Assembly (NCBI RefSeq): GCF_026914185.1
Contig: NC_070558.1
Span: 6,147,501-6,211,500 of the forward strand
Length of the DNA stretch: 64,000 bases
Origin: Puccinia triticina
Taxonomy: Eukaryota; Basidiomycota; Pucciniomycetes; Pucciniales; Pucciniaceae
Reading direction: 5' to 3'
This document shows, in pieces, positions 34,729-46,352 of this stretch. The position numbers and the translations under genes are program-made. Each line of letters opens with the position of its first letter. Positions within the stretch are counted from its first letter, which is position 1. Below the pieces are notes generated by a model. The model was given only the letters and a program-made list of their open reading frames with translations. It was not told the origin of the DNA and searched no databases.

Positions 34729-35441
34729 GTGAAGAAGGCTTTGCAAGTCAAGGGGCCTCTCCATTGTAACTCATTTGAAAAGACATCAATGAGAGGGAAA
34801 GGGAATTTTACAAATGAGGCCCTAATTGAAACAGCCCATTTGGTTTCCATACTAGCATACCAATGGAGAAGAATACTAATTTCAAACAAGGCAATCAGCT
34901 GCAAGGGGGTCACTATTTTACATACTTCTTTTCTCAATCAAGTTTGGTGGCAATGCCTCCAGCACTTTTTTGAACCATTCTACTCAAAGCTTGGCCTCAA
35001 TCAGCAACCATTCAAGTGGAGCAATATTGATGCCAGAATGCATTTGCATGCTACAAATGTGTCTAACACTTGATTCTTGACCACCTTTGCTTATTTTACT
35101 CTCAGGAATCTAACAGACTTCTGCGGAAATTCTGGGATGTTCTTCATCTTGCCTTTAGCGTCTAGTGCCTAGATATAGAACCTACCCCCAAGGAGATTAC
35201 CACCAGAACTTTGAGCTTGCTGTTGAATGCTGTGCCTTATTGCTTTGGCAAACTCAATAAAGAGGAAAGGATTTATTTTACAGGCAACAGGCTCCACATA
35301 AAACCTGTATTTTCCAATACAAAAGAAGCCCGCTCAAGAACACTTATGGTGCCCAGTAACCTCCCGCACACTGCCTATAACCCTGCAATAATTCAACTTC
35401 GCAGACCTTTTTCTTCTTTGTCTATCTTTCACCCATTTTGA
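34729..35441 (+). CDS. Hypothetical protein fragments
   Basis: Two plus-strand frames (34,729-35,073, 114 residues; 35,211-35,441, 76 residues) have reasonably protein-like composition. The first contains EALIETAHLVSILAYQWRR and ends ATNVSNT. They are separated by stops and by a polypyrimidine-AG sequence that could be a splice acceptor near 35,100. I do not recognise either. They lie between the ORF-X pseudogene and the KDZ gene and may be a decayed gene. Confidence 0.3.
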
Positions 35442-37104
35442 GCCTGAATGATGGGGACATCATTCTAATTTGGGTGTGGAATTAAAACTCTTTCATAGCA
35501 TTTTTTTCTGCCTTTCAGCCTCAAAATTTAGTCTCTCTTCTGCCTGAAAAAACAACTTTCATTTCATAATTCATCAAAGTGCATAAATTTCTACTGGAAG
35601 CGCGGGAAACAAAAAAGGAGTAGCACCAAGGTCTGGAACCTCTAGCGCGGATGAGATGAACGGTGCCGGAGACAAAAGGAAGGACAGCTACGCCGCAAGG
35701 ATCACACCAGTTTGGGGACGGTTTCTTCACCTGTTTCTGTCAAAAGTTCCTGTTACAGTTTTCCTTTTCTTCCATCATCTTGATACACCTTTTGATCTCC
35801 ACATTATCCTTCAGAAAACTATACCAAATACAAGCATAAAACAATAGAAAATTCACTAAAGAAAATCAATCAAAACTCTTATTTCTGCCTCCCTTGTGCA
35901 CAGGGTTTTCATTTTCTAACTCAAATCCAATTTTACGCCAGAAGAAAATCAATTAAACACAAAAATTATGCACATAAACCATTCAACTTACCACATCACA
36001 GTTTCTTTTGGTTCTCACTCTTCTTTCCTAGTTCTTTCTCTTCTCTTCATCACACTTCACTCAAGGTTGGATGATGGGAAAATCATCTAATGTGGTGGTG
36101 GATGTGGTGAACCTCATCAAGTACGCAGACAGCTATCATGGAGAAATCTGCACCAGTCAAGTAAATTTCAACTTCCAATCTATCAGTTATACCTCCAAGC
36201 ACCTAAAAACATTGGATCAGACTCTATCATAATCTCTACAAGAAGCCTCAAAATTTTCAGTATTCACTTTCATGGATGGCCCTCCACAATGAGTAATGAA
36301 ATGTGGATCACATCAATGGGAGAAAGTCCACCATCAAACAGAGCCAGACTATTAGGAAGAGCCCTGAGAGTTCACTAGATATTACTCCTTCATATTCCAT
36401 CAAGGCGTAACTCCTTTTCAGATGCATGGCGGCTGATGCGCTGTGTTTATTGTTTCTTCATATGCCATCTCAAGCCATGTACACCATGGGAGTTTCCTTC
36501 TCTGAGCTCAGTAATAGATTTGATTGGATCTCAGTTAGATGCTGGTTGGAAGGCAATTTCATGTCTGCCACAAAGTAAGTTTATAAGAACTGGAATCATA
36601 CCAAATGTGTTGTGCAATGTCTGTGTAAAATGTATGCCATACCTATGCTGAAAACCAGGCCAATTCAATGATAAAGTTTACTTGATCCTCAAGCTTGACC
36701 AAACACCTGTGTCACCCTGTATACCCCATACTATAGACATGCATACAAGGAGCCACAAGCACCCCCATACCGACCCTACCCCGCCAAAAATAAAATTCTT
36801 GGAATTCTCATGATTCCTAGAAACCAATGACTTGATTTGACCGCGAAGCGCCCAAAATTTTCTCAATTCATTCCTCAGGAGTACCCCCCTAGTCCCCCCC
36901 CGACGCCCCTACCTCTGATAAAGTAACATCACGCTCTAACCGGCCTCACATTACACCTGACACCTGTTAGTTTACATATCACACCAACCCACCGGCGGCA
37001 TACCCAACATCACCCTGCCCGGGTGCTTAGCTCTGATTTTCCCGCCGGGCAGTTTTAATACAACCTATCACCGGCGTACACAACTTGCTCATCTCAAGCT
37101 TTTA
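35442..37104. other. Region without a recognisable gene; upstream of the KDZ gene
   Basis: No supported gene. It contains a short gypsy-like remnant near 36,480-36,590 (see the entry at 29,964) and a C-rich stretch at 36,885-36,915 (CCCCCCTAG...CCCCCCCC). The last 250 bp, with CACCGGCG and CCCGCCGGGC words, are the upstream region of the KDZ transposase. A transposon end is expected here but I could not match it to the far side. Confidence 0.5.
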
Positions 37105-37224
37105 CAGTACACCCACAACAAATCAGTGCGTTCACAGTACACCCACCACAAATCAGCGCGTTCACAGTACACCCACAACAAATCAGCGTGTTCACAGTAC
37201 ACCCACAACAAATCAGCTCTTTGT
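37105..37224. repeat. 30-bp tandem repeat before the KDZ start codon
   Basis: Four units with exact 30-bp period start at 37,105, 37,135, 37,165 and 37,195 (CAGTACACCCACAACAAATC...). The array ends about 20 bp before the presumed ATG at 37,246, so it is in the 5' leader or promoter. Repeated elements in this place could be binding sites or just a replication-slippage product. Confidence 0.85.
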
Positions 37225-37245
37225 CTTTCCACCCTGCAGCCCACC

Positions 37246-38939
37246 ATGGCCATCTACCGCCTCAACGTTCTCGGCGCAAACCGCAGGCAAGCAACCCAAC
37301 ACCGTTTACATTCCAACCGTAATGCGGCAACCTTGGCAAGATTGCATCACGCAGAAAATCTTGATCAACACCATGCAAGAAATCCCGCCAATTCAGAATG
37401 TAATGGACAACAACACATTCACATATGCTAGCTGTCATGATGATGAAGAACATGGAGAACAGCACACCGAAGATGGTCTTGGTGGTGATCATGATGAAAA
37501 TCTTCCTGGGTGGGTCGGCTTGTCTGAAGAGGAACCCGATGAGATTGATCTTCTTATTGCCGCAGATAAGGAGAAGCATCGGCAACAAGCGCGTGACTTC
37601 AATTGGGACGTACTTCTCAACAACCTTGTTGCTGAATACCTGAGGTTGAGAATCCTCACCAAGAACTGGGCCTCAACCAACTCTTACGACAACTTCTCTC
37701 AGTGCCCATCAAGTTGTGTCAAGAAATATAATTGAAAGGTGGACTTGGTTGATATCCAGGGCAGGTCATCATATTCAGCAAAATTTACATACATGAACTA
37801 ACTTAATTTTTTGCTCTAGGTCAGCGGCGCGAACAAGTCAACTTTTGTGAATGCACTCTGGATGGTGTTTGCCTTCTTCAGCAAGGATACCTTGCCGGTT
37901 CACCAGTCAAGCCTCAGGCAGTGTTTTCTGTTCCGCTTCTCATTTTCTACAACAGCCTCTGGAACCACTGTCATACAGCTGCACAGCCATTCACACTAGC
38001 CCTCAACAAATAGCTTGAGCCTCGATAACAGCGATTATGTGTCCGCAAAGGTAAACATGTAAGTCTATTTTACCTAGTTTGTCAATTGTGTCTTCAAGAT
38101 TACAATTAAATAATAACATCAATTTTATTTTTATTTTGCTCCAATTTTCAGGCCAGGGATCTTTGAAAACCTTTCTCAGCAGCCGTTGACTTGTTTCGTC
38201 AATTAGAAGAAAGACAAAACAAAATTGTTGTTTCTTCTCTGAAGCTTTCTAGCCAGGAATTTCTAGCCTCACAGTCATGCCCAGCCTGCTTTGGGCCGCA
38301 GCCACCCAACTCCTTGGATTATTCGGTAGACACACGCAATTGCCTCATAGTCTGCCTTGATGGCAACTTCCAGCACCGTCATCAAATTAAGGCTAGCCGA
38401 GATCATGTACCACTGCAAACACCTCCAATATTTATCAAACAAGCCGAGGTTGATGCAGTATCACAAGAAATCCGTGATCACAAAGCGCAAGGAATGGCTC
38501 CTGCACAGGTCTTAGTCCAATCTGATTCTTCTAATTTGTTGTAAGATTTGTGAATTCTACCAAATTTACTGAGAAGAATTCAATTCACAGGCCAACCGTT
38601 GTGCCGAATCCCACAAGGCAGCTGATGACAAACAAAACGAATCAACTTGGAAGGGCTGCGACGACACCAGCCTGATGGGATGCTGCTGTCAACACGATGC
38701 AGCCGTCTACCTTGCAAACATCTACAAATCAGGCGAGCAACGGCACTATCCCATGACAATCATCAAAAAAGTTCTATCAGAAATTGAGCCTGGCCGTCAA
38801 GTTGGTGTTTTGTACAACATTGGATGTACAATGGATAAGTACATTGATTGTGTTTGTTGCTTCTTCCTCTCTGCTATGTTGTGTGAAACTGTTGAATGAC
38901 TTTGAATTCACTTTGTTGTATTCACAGAGACAACTCATA
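37246..38939 (+). pseudogene. KDZ transposase with CxC1 domain, 5' part
   Basis: The start is chosen at 37,246 because of its CCACCATGG context. The CxC1 region reads EQVNFCECTLDGVCLLQQGY and NSLWNHCHTAAQPF. The KDZ core follows: SQSCPACFGPQPPN, IVCLDGNFQHRH (first catalytic Asp), MGCCCQHDAAVYLAN and GVLYNIGCTMDKYI, where the expected second catalytic Asp is Asn (38,816-38,818). Apparent introns are 37,761-37,819 (GC-AG), 38,051-38,151, about 38,507-38,590, and one ending at 38,927. A frameshift near 37,375 and stops (LALNK*LEPR*, DL*KPF) disable it. Gypsy-3 then splits the exon. The family catalyses cut-and-paste transposition. Confidence 0.9.
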
Positions 38940-39493
38940 TGTCAGGGCGCGTCTCTTCAGTGACAGCGCTCTGAATGAGAATCACGGCTAAGGCCGGTAG
39001 ACACGACGGTACAGTCGGAGCTGAGCTCTGGATCTACTCCGCTGAATGAGCCGGAGGATAAATACCACGCCTCTTATCTAGAGGGGCAGGTTGAACACAG
39101 CAACCGAAGTCTAATGACTCCTACGCGAAGTTCGAGCGGATGAGATAAAAGGAGGAAGCTCAAACTTACCGGGTCTAGGCAAGGTCGAGCTTTAAAGGAA
39201 AAAGAAAGTTAGTTAGAGAAAAGAATCCAGAAAAAGCCCCGGTCGTAGTGTTCGAAGGTATTGAAGGCTACAAGGTAGACGGGCTTGGTAAAATCTGAAC
39301 TGAGGAATCCTCCGATACAGAGGGTTTCTCTACATATAGTACTACGGATTTGTCGATCCGTAACATGCTTACTTGAAAACAATCACTCATCTGTTGCGGA
39401 CTATCTGTTGCTGCACAGTTAGAGTCCGCCTGGCCCGCGCTCAAGCGCGGGTTTGTCAGTTGCTGCGCCTGCTGGGTTAGCAGCTAGCTGACA
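38940..39493 (-). repeat. Gypsy-3 3' LTR
   Basis: 554 bp, equal in length to the partner at 46,353-46,906. The pol stop codon falls inside this LTR at about 39,419, so the last 25 or so residues of Pol are encoded by LTR sequence. On the internal side (minus strand) it is preceded by the purine-rich GGGGTGGCGAG. Confidence 0.95.
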
Positions 39494-42376
39494 CTCGCCA
39501 CCCCAAAAAAGGACGGCTCTAATACGAGTCGTACTATTCTGCCTTTTACTAGCTCTAAACTTTCTAAGCAGGACATCAGAGTTACTGATGTTTTCTTTGG
39601 GTAACCATTTGTCATGGTCCGCGGACATACCTTTGAACCGTGTTAGATACAGGTGGCAGTCCTTACCTTGGATTCTAGTTAACTTCTCATCTAGAATCTT
39701 AAGTGGTACTGCTCCGTCAACTACTTTGTCTGAAAAATCAGGTACAGCTGGCGGAGGGATATCTTTATCTCCCCCCGGGGCAATATATTTCTTCAGTAGG
39801 CTTACCGGGAATGTGGGATGCTTCAAGTCGTACCCTTCTGTAAGTATGACTTCCACGGCATTGCGTCCGTGAAGGGCTTTCACAAAGAAAGGACCAACAA
39901 ACATATCTTTGAGTTTCCGGTTGCCTCCAAGATTCTGGAAATTAACCAATGAGACTAGGACTCTGTCTCCCACTTGTATATCATGATCTCTGTGGGTCTT
40001 GTCCCACCTTTCCTTGTTATATTGTACGGATTCTTCTAGACAGTTGTGTGCAAATGTCTCTGCTTTGAGCATCATTTGTTGAAACTGTTCCGCTGAAGGG
40101 TGCAAGGTGATTGACTTGCTTAGTAACGCATCCCTTGGCATATACGGAATCCATCCACATTCCAGTTCAAAAGGGGTCTTACCTGTAGTTGCATGAATGC
40201 TAGAATTGTAGGCGTATTCTAGTGCCGGCAAGAGGGATACCCAATCATGAGTGTATCCTTCGCTGTCCTTGAACTGTAAGCCAAAGGCGCAGTACCGCCT
40301 AATCATGTCTTCTAGGGTCTGAATCATCCTCTCGGCTAGGCCATCAGTTTGTGGATGGTAGGCGGTTGAAAAGGATAATTTCGATCCTAGCAGTTGAAAT
40401 AGACTTTTCCAAAACTCTGAAGTGAACTTTGGGTCGCGGTCTGTTATAATCACCTTAGGGCAGCCTACATCGTTGATGATAGAATTCCAGAATAAGAGTG
40501 CGATATCTAGCCCGGTATTGTCCTTATAGCAGGGTAAGAACCTCGCACGCTTAGAAAATCTGTCAACAATCACTAGAACAGTGTTGTAGTTATCCTTTCC
40601 CGCAGTAGGTAAAGCTGTTACAAAGTCCATATTGATGACTTCCCATCTTTGTTTGGGCTCCTCAATGGTTTGCAACAACCCAAATCTTTTCCCAGTCGCG
40701 CGGTTTGCTTTTTGACATCTGTCACAGCTGCTACAGTAAAGTTCTACCCGGTTAGTCCATCCTGGCCACCAGGCTAGAGCTCGGAGTCTCTCTACTGTTC
40801 TCTCTTTGGAGAAATGGCCCGCCGCTACATTATCGTGGCATTCATGCAGCATTATTCTAATGTGTTCTTCTTCTACTAGCACCAATGCGCATTGGTTACC
40901 TGCTCGATGATAGAGGAGCCCATCTAAAAGGACAAATCTACATGATTCGAAGTGTTTCTTCCATGGCTCATCTAGTTGTGCTATGAGATCTGGCTGGGAG
41001 TGCTTCGATCGAAGAATAGCCACTAAGGCCGCAGTGTTCTTATCTTTCTCATAACTGAGTTCTACCGAATCCCAGAATTCAACTGCTAGACCGCTAATGC
41101 TGATTGCCATGATTGGAATTTCGCGCTCTACTTCCTCTTCATCTGTGGCAGGGTTGTCTTTATCATTAGGTAAAGCCCATCTCGAGAGTCCGTCCGCGTT
41201 TTTGTGGATTAGACCATCTCTATGTACTATGGTCATAGAGCCTCTCCATTCCTGGATGGATATCTGCCACCTCATCATATGTCTACTAGGTGTTTTCATA
41301 TTCAGAAGTGATTTCAGCGCCACACAGTCGGTTATCACTTCAAATACGCACCCGTCCAGGTAGTAATAAAGCTTTTCTAGTGCCCAAACCAGACATAAAC
41401 ACTCAAGTTGTGACGCTCCATATTTCTTTTCTGAGTCCTTCAGTTGGCGCGATATGAAACAGATCGGGCCTTCTATCTCTCTGCCGTTAATCATTTGGAT
41501 TTGATGTAGGGCTGCACCCAATCCTTCCATGCATGCATCCACATACAGTCGGAATGGTCTCGAGGGATCCGGGTGAAATAGAAGTGGGGCTGTAGTCAAG
41601 GCTATTCGCAACGCTTTGTAAGCTTCTACTCTTTCTTTGGTCATCTCAAACCCCACGTTAGGGCTACAGATTTTATAAAGGCATGATGCCATCATGTTAA
41701 AATCTTTGATATGCAGGCGATAGTATCCTGCAAAACCTAGGAAAGATTGCAGTTCTTTTATTGTTGAGGGTATAGGCTTTAACAGCACAGCAGCTACTCG
41801 GTGTTGATCTATACCTAGCGACAACCCGTTTACAATGTGTCCCAGGGCTTTAAGTTCTGAGAATCCAAATGAGCATTTGCTCAGCGAAATTTTCATCTTC
41901 ATATCCTGAATTCTCCCTAAGACTATGGATATCTTGGAAAGATGTTCATCCCAGGTTTCGGTGAATACAATAATATTGTCAATATATATAATCAACCATA
42001 GCTCACTAAGCTCACGCCTAAATTCGTTGTCCATCATCCGTTGGAAATGAGAGGGCGCGTTCTTAATGCCAAACGGCATTCGTTGATACTCATGGATTCC
42101 CATGTGTGATATTATTCTAAGGAATTTTCTACTATCCTTAGCCACCTGGTTCTGATGAAATCCTTTCAGCACATCCATACATGTGATGTATCTTGCTCCG
42201 TGCAGCTTTGTAAGAGATTCAGTAATTTTGGGCATGGGGTACCTATCTGGAGTCGTGTACGAGTTCAGCGCGCGGAAATCGCCTACTAGTCTCGATTTGC
42301 CATTGTGCCAGGCAATAATCACTGGAGTGGTGATATCTACTCCTTCATTGGACCCTACTTTCCTTAAAATGCCCAT
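39419..42376 (-). CDS. Gypsy-3 Pol: RT, RNase H, integrase, chromodomain
   Basis: A 985-residue open frame, the longest in the window. [35 protein letters not shown] and the box [14 protein letters not shown] (Asn at 41,975-41,977). RNase [18 protein letters not shown] to [11 protein letters not shown]. Integrase: HHCC finger ([20 protein letters not shown]) and core acids in [23 protein letters not shown] and [10 protein letters not shown] chromodomain-like end ([18 protein letters not shown]) marks a chromovirus; in this group it guides integration to certain chromatin. The listed start is only where this frame opens: upstream residues continue from the Gag-protease frame across a small duplication (42,474-42,489). 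Confidence 0.95.
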   Translation of the reverse strand: MGILRKVGSNEGVDITTPVIIAWHNGKSRLVGDFRALNSYTTPDRYPMPKITESLTKLHGARYITCMDVLKGFHQNQVAKDSRKFLRIISHMGIHEYQRMPFGIKNAPSHFQRMMDNEFRRELSELWLIIYIDNIIVFTETWDEHLSKISIVLGRIQDMKMKISLSKCSFGFSELKALGHIVNGLSLGIDQHRVAAVLLKPIPSTIKELQSFLGFAGYYRLHIKDFNMMASCLYKICSPNVGFEMTKERVEAYKALRIALTTAPLLFHPDPSRPFRLYVDACMEGLGAALHQIQMINGREIEGPICFISRQLKDSEKKYGASQLECLCLVWALEKLYYYLDGCVFEVITDCVALKSLLNMKTPSRHMMRWQISIQEWRGSMTIVHRDGLIHKNADGLSRWALPNDKDNPATDEEEVEREIPIMAISISGLAVEFWDSVELSYEKDKNTAALVAILRSKHSQPDLIAQLDEPWKKHFESCRFVLLDGLLYHRAGNQCALVLVEEEHIRIMLHECHDNVAAGHFSKERTVERLRALAWWPGWTNRVELYCSSCDRCQKANRATGKRFGLLQTIEEPKQRWEVINMDFVTALPTAGKDNYNTVLVIVDRFSKRARFLPCYKDNTGLDIALLFWNSIINDVGCPKVIITDRDPKFTSEFWKSLFQLLGSKLSFSTAYHPQTDGLAERMIQTLEDMIRRYCAFGLQFKDSEGYTHDWVSLLPALEYAYNSSIHATTGKTPFELECGWIPYMPRDALLSKSITLHPSAEQFQQMMLKAETFAHNCLEESVQYNKERWDKTHRDHDIQVGDRVLVSLVNFQNLGGNRKLKDMFVGPFFVKALHGRNAVEVILTEGYDLKHPTFPVSLLKKYIAPGGDKDIPPPAVPDFSDKVVDGAVPLKILDEKLTRIQGKDCHLYLTRFKGMSADHDKWLPKENISNSDVLLRKFRASKRQNSTTRIRAVLFWGGECQLAANPAGAATDKPALERGPGGL

Positions 42377-42471
42377 TTTGACTAGAAGCGATATATGCTC
42401 TTCAATCGCTGTCTTACTCCAAGGGCTCGCTGGATAAGGTGGTTTCCGAAGTGCTAGCGGGTACGGTTTGT

Positions 42472-44775
42472 CTACCGTGAGACCGTGAGCGTGATCTCTA
42501 CCTCGTGCCCACGAATAGACCCAAAGGGTTCGTCTGGCGTAGCAAAAGCTCTCTTGAACTTGCCTAACATACCAATAAGATCTTCCTTCTGTTTGTTTGT
42601 CAATTCAGTATTGACCTTGGCTTCTCTGCAAACTTCTTCCGGAAAGGATATTTTCTCATCTCCTGGCACAACCGCATTGATGGATTCGTCAAATTCAAAG
42701 ATTTTGCCACCAACAGTGAATCTCCGCTTGTCTTCATTTAACAGTGAAATCTTGTATTTAGCTAAGTAGTCGTTTCCTAAAATGAAATATTGGGCTTTCA
42801 TGTTCTCCATCACTACAAACTTTAACACAAGTTTCAAGTCCTTCAAGACCAGTCTAACATTCACAACACCTAGCGCAATCAAAGCTCCTGATGCGCTGCT
42901 GAACTTGCCTGGATTGAGGGGCAGAACGAACTTATCCCATTCAGGGCAAAATTTTGTCAAGTAGTCCTTACTTACTACTGACTTCACCGCCCCGCTATCC
43001 AACAGAACTAAACAGTCTTTTTCGCAACAAGACATTTTAACTAAGTTGTTCTTCCCCGGCGTGTCATTTGACATATGATTAATAACTCCTATTATTTTTT
43101 CTTTGGGGTCTGCATTACTCTGCTCTTCTGATGATTCATCCTCGTTGTCCACCGCGTTTACATTTTTAGGACAAGTTCTAGAGGTGTGGCCTGTTCCTTT
43201 GCACGTATAGCATTTGATGTCTGTAGGGGTATTCTTAGGTTTATCCCCTTTATTACTACTCTGCTTTGACCCCGTTGAGGTCTGGGATTTTGGCGGAAAT
43301 CTGCGCCTGCCTATCCTTGTTTTATCGCAGATATCTTCTAAGATGTTGATAAATGTGCTAAGGTCTGCGTCTGGTGTACGCATGGCATTCATGGCCGCAA
43401 ATTCGACTTCATCTTCCATCAGATTTAAAAGCTTAAAGTTAATGGATTCTGGACTTAAGTTTGGCTCAAAGCATCTGAGGCGCTGGTGTTGCCTAGTCAC
43501 CCACGTTGCTGGAGCTACTTCTCCCGGTACAAACTTGTCTGCGTCAAAAGCCGACTGCTTCTTGCGCTTCCAGGCTGAGTTACCAAACTTCTTACATATC
43601 TCTCTTTTCCAGAAGGCCCAGGTTTTTTCCTTGTCATGTGTCAGTTTCATGGTCTCATACCATGACAGCGCCGTACCAGTGAGCATGTTCAGGAGTTTTA
43701 GCACGATGATCTTGTCGTCTACCTGGCCATCCTTTTGTGCGGTATCTATCCATTGTGCAAAACGCAGGTGATTGTACTCTCCTTCACCTGAGAAGGTAGG
43801 CCAGTCAGTCTTAGCTATCGCATTATTGAGCCGCTTTTTCAGCTCAAAGTCATGGCTGTTCTCTGGTTGACTTGCGCTTGACTGATTGTGTTCTACTTTC
43901 TTCAGCTCAGGATCCGTGTTGCTATTCAGGATGTTGGTTGGTCTTAGAGATTCCACTGTCCTCGTCAATTCAGCTATCTCTTCTCTAAGTCTAGCCCCTT
44001 CCGAGCGGTACTGGCTCATCATTCTGTCTATCTTCTCATTAAGCTTAAGGGAGTCTAAGCGCTGGTTCTCGCTTTGTTCTTCCAGCTTTTGTTCTACTTC
44101 GCCGCTTATATGAGAATCTCCTGATGAATGAAACACTTTCTTCATCTCGCTGATTATTTTCAGCTCCAAGGCAGCAAAATTGTCGCGCATTTGGCCGGAC
44201 AAGTCGTTATAGGTGTTATCCTTATCAAAACCCTTAACCTCTGTCTTTGGCTGGCTGATACTCTCGGACAATGTTTGTTCAAGCTGAAAGACCCGCGCGC
44301 TGAGGTTTTGTAGCTCACCAATCAGCTTAGGATCCTCACGGTCTACACTCAAGATCTTAGACACTGTTACATTGTTGGATTCTTCGATGAAAACTCTCAA
44401 CTTTGATTCTAACTCCTGCACCGCACTTATATCTAAACTCACGTTGTTGGCAAAAGTGCCTGGTTGTGCTTTTAACTTGGTATCAATTTTCTCAACATTG
44501 TCTTTAATATTGCTAATCAAGAGGGGCAACCCATTACAAACGGAAGCTAGACCATTTAAAGAAAACTTAACTGATTTAAAATTGTCAGTCAGAAGGTCTT
44601 TGATCAGGTGGAAGTTATTCGCCATAGGCGTCGTGAGATCCTTCTGCATATATTTGGATAGCGCGGACCGAAACGCGTCGGTGTTAGTCATGACCTGTCT
44701 ACAGTTACCATCAACGACTTGCTCCAGCTCGGTAAACATCTTGGACAACATACCACTAGCGTCGGCCAGCGTCAA
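42472..44775 (-). CDS. Gypsy-3 Gag and protease
   Basis: A 767-residue frame. The N-terminal 280 residues are rich in Leu, Glu and Lys with heptad-like spacing, suggesting coiled coil. A Gag capsid-like region follows ([35 protein letters not shown]). A zinc knuckle [14 protein letters not shown] comes next. Then a retropepsin motif, [15 protein letters not shown], and the [14 protein letters not shown] segment. The frame ends early at 42,472 because of an 8-bp duplication; without it the residues would run on into RT. The frame opens with TTG, so the real start is upstream or in a neighbouring frame. Confidence 0.9.
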   Translation of the reverse strand: MTLADASGMLSKMFTELEQVVDGNCRQVMTNTDAFRSALSKYMQKDLTTPMANNFHLIKDLLTDNFKSVKFSLNGLASVCNGLPLLISNIKDNVEKIDTKLKAQPGTFANNVSLDISAVQELESKLRVFIEESNNVTVSKILSVDREDPKLIGELQNLSARVFQLEQTLSESISQPKTEVKGFDKDNTYNDLSGQMRDNFAALELKIISEMKKVFHSSGDSHISGEVEQKLEEQSENQRLDSLKLNEKIDRMMSQYRSEGARLREEIAELTRTVESLRPTNILNSNTDPELKKVEHNQSSASQPENSHDFELKKRLNNAIAKTDWPTFSGEGEYNHLRFAQWIDTAQKDGQVDDKIIVLKLLNMLTGTALSWYETMKLTHDKEKTWAFWKREICKKFGNSAWKRKKQSAFDADKFVPGEVAPATWVTRQHQRLRCFEPNLSPESINFKLLNLMEDEVEFAAMNAMRTPDADLSTFINILEDICDKTRIGRRRFPPKSQTSTGSKQSSNKGDKPKNTPTDIKCYTCKGTGHTSRTCPKNVNAVDNEDESSEEQSNADPKEKIIGVINHMSNDTPGKNNLVKMSCCEKDCLVLLDSGAVKSVVSKDYLTKFCPEWDKFVLPLNPGKFSSASGALIALGVVNVRLVLKDLKLVLKFVVMENMKAQYFILGNDYLAKYKISLLNEDKRRFTVGGKIFEFDESINAVVPGDEKISFPEEVCREAKVNTELTNKQKEDLIGMLGKFKRAFATPDEPFGSIRGHEVEITLTVSR
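42474..42489. repeat. 8-bp tandem duplication that breaks Gypsy-3 Gag-Pol
   Basis: ACCGTGAG is present twice in a row (42,474-42,481 and 42,482-42,489). On the coding strand this is CTCACGGT twice. The Gag-protease frame enters it as ITLTV and then meets a stop; the Pol frame leaves it as [12 protein letters not shown] single slippage event, or an assembly error, explains the only visible break between the two frames. Confidence 0.9.
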
Positions 44776-45894
44776 TAGTCCCGTCTCCCTTGGTTTCTGG
44801 ACCTGGATTGGTCGATCAATTGATAACCCCCTTGGATGGTTCGCCCCATCCTGAAGAGTTTGTCGTATACCGACCTCTTGTAACCCTGACGCCTCCTCAT
44901 TCTGGTGTTCTGGGTCGGTTGGTCTGGATCCTCCGCTTCGGGAGATGGCTGTCTGTTCCTCGGTGGGTTGGCCGGTGGTCTGACGTACTCCTGATGCCTG
45001 CGTTGGCCTCTCGCTTGGTTGACTGGTTGGCGGCCTGGTGGCGCGGAGGCGGATCGTTTGGCAGGCGCGTGTTGTGAGGATTCCAGCCCTCCGCCAGCGA
45101 AAGAATCCTCTCTCGTCCTAACACCCGTTCCAAGCTGTTGTGCAATGTCACCGCTTGATCCCTCAACAACGTCATTGCCTCTCGGTTGTTCCCCGCTTCT
45201 GCTTCGAGGTACGCTCTCTTGAAGTTCAGGTGGGTTTGGAGGAGCAATGCCGTCGCTGGGCTGAACTCTCTGCGTATTTCCTCCACGCTTAAATTCTCCC
45301 GCTGGAACAAGCGATGGTTTTGCTGACCTGGTAGAAGAAGATTGCGAACCAACTCTTGGTTCTGGCTTCTTAGGTGGGGTCATTGCAAGGAGATGACTAA
45401 CCTGTGCCTGTAATCTCGACGCTAGAACTGCTGTCCGAGGCTGGTCCTCTTTGTGTGTTGTTATCTCCCCTTACAGTATCGGGCCGATCGTCTCCTGTCA
45501 AGATTCTCTCCACTCCGATCGTAGACGCACCGGGTCGAGTCAATTCTCGTTGTATATGCACCGTCGACGCTCCATCGTTATTGGCAGGTTCTCTCAATCT
45601 GATATCGGCAATCAGTCTCCCCACTACTGGATGAGCTCGTCTAGGGGTCAACGCTGGGTCGATAACAGGCTCGCCTCTTGGGTTAGCTAATGCTGGGTCT
45701 AAAGCGGCGGACAAGCTTGTGCAAGGTTGATTAGCGGTGTTTCCGGTGCGACGAAACAGTCGATCGAACAGATCTCCAACTCCGTTATCAGAAGCCGCTT
45801 GGTCTCTAGCGATTTGATTTGGTCTGGGTGTTTCCGGATTGCTCTGGGTGTCGGATCTAAAGAACTGGTGTAGTGACGTCTGTCTGGATGTCAC
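44772..45894 (-). CDS. Gypsy-3 upstream frames, N-terminal Gag or leader protein
   Basis: Two minus-strand frames, 45,397-45,894 (165 residues, ATG start) and 44,772-45,383 (203 residues, ATG start), precede the main Gag frame. Both are rich in Pro, Arg, Gln and Ser and look disordered; the second is strongly basic (RRRQGYKRSVYDKLFRMG). The second overlaps the Gag frame by a few bases in another phase (TTGA at 44,772-44,775). They may be the true N-terminus of Gag, joined by frameshifting or a small intron, or broken pieces of it. I recognise no domain. Confidence 0.55.
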
Positions 45895-46352
45895 TGGGAA
45901 GGTATATGGAGAATGGTGATGAGATCAAGAGAATTAAATTGAAGCGGAATGTATACAAACTAATGGCTGTACGGAACTGCTTACTGTTGATCACTCTGAC
46001 AACTCAATTGTCCGATTGATTGTTCGCAAGGTTTTAGTACGTCAGAGTCACTGCGCTCAAACCTACCGATGTCAAGACACGAGTAATATTCAAGTCAGAT
46101 TCTCAAACGCTGAGTTGAAGATAAGGGTAAGAGATTTGTAAAGAGAGGACTCGAGTGAGCGAGTGAGGAAGTATGTATGCAGGTATGATCGTCCTGAATA
46201 CTGGATGATTTTCACACGTGAAAATCCGGGCGGGGTGAAGGTGAGATAGTATGCAGGTGTTAATCGCCTGAATACTGCAGATAGTCAACTGATAAGGTTG
46301 AATTTACTGAGATAATCAATCTCGGGGAAAGTACGATGAGGCCCCCAAATAA
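45895..46352 (-). other. Gypsy-3 5' leader
   Basis: About 460 bp between the first Gag-like ATG and the 5' LTR. The bases directly next to the LTR read, on the minus strand, TTATTTGGGGGCCTCATCG. This is the position of the primer-binding site, but I could not match it to a tRNA with confidence. The anticodon-type site used by the copia elements is absent. Confidence 0.6.

Noticed and set aside
38940..39493. Gypsy-3 LTRs as part of the KDZ transposon ends
   Set aside because: They are direct, not inverted, repeats, contain the Pol stop, and are bounded by a 5-bp duplication inside a KDZ exon.
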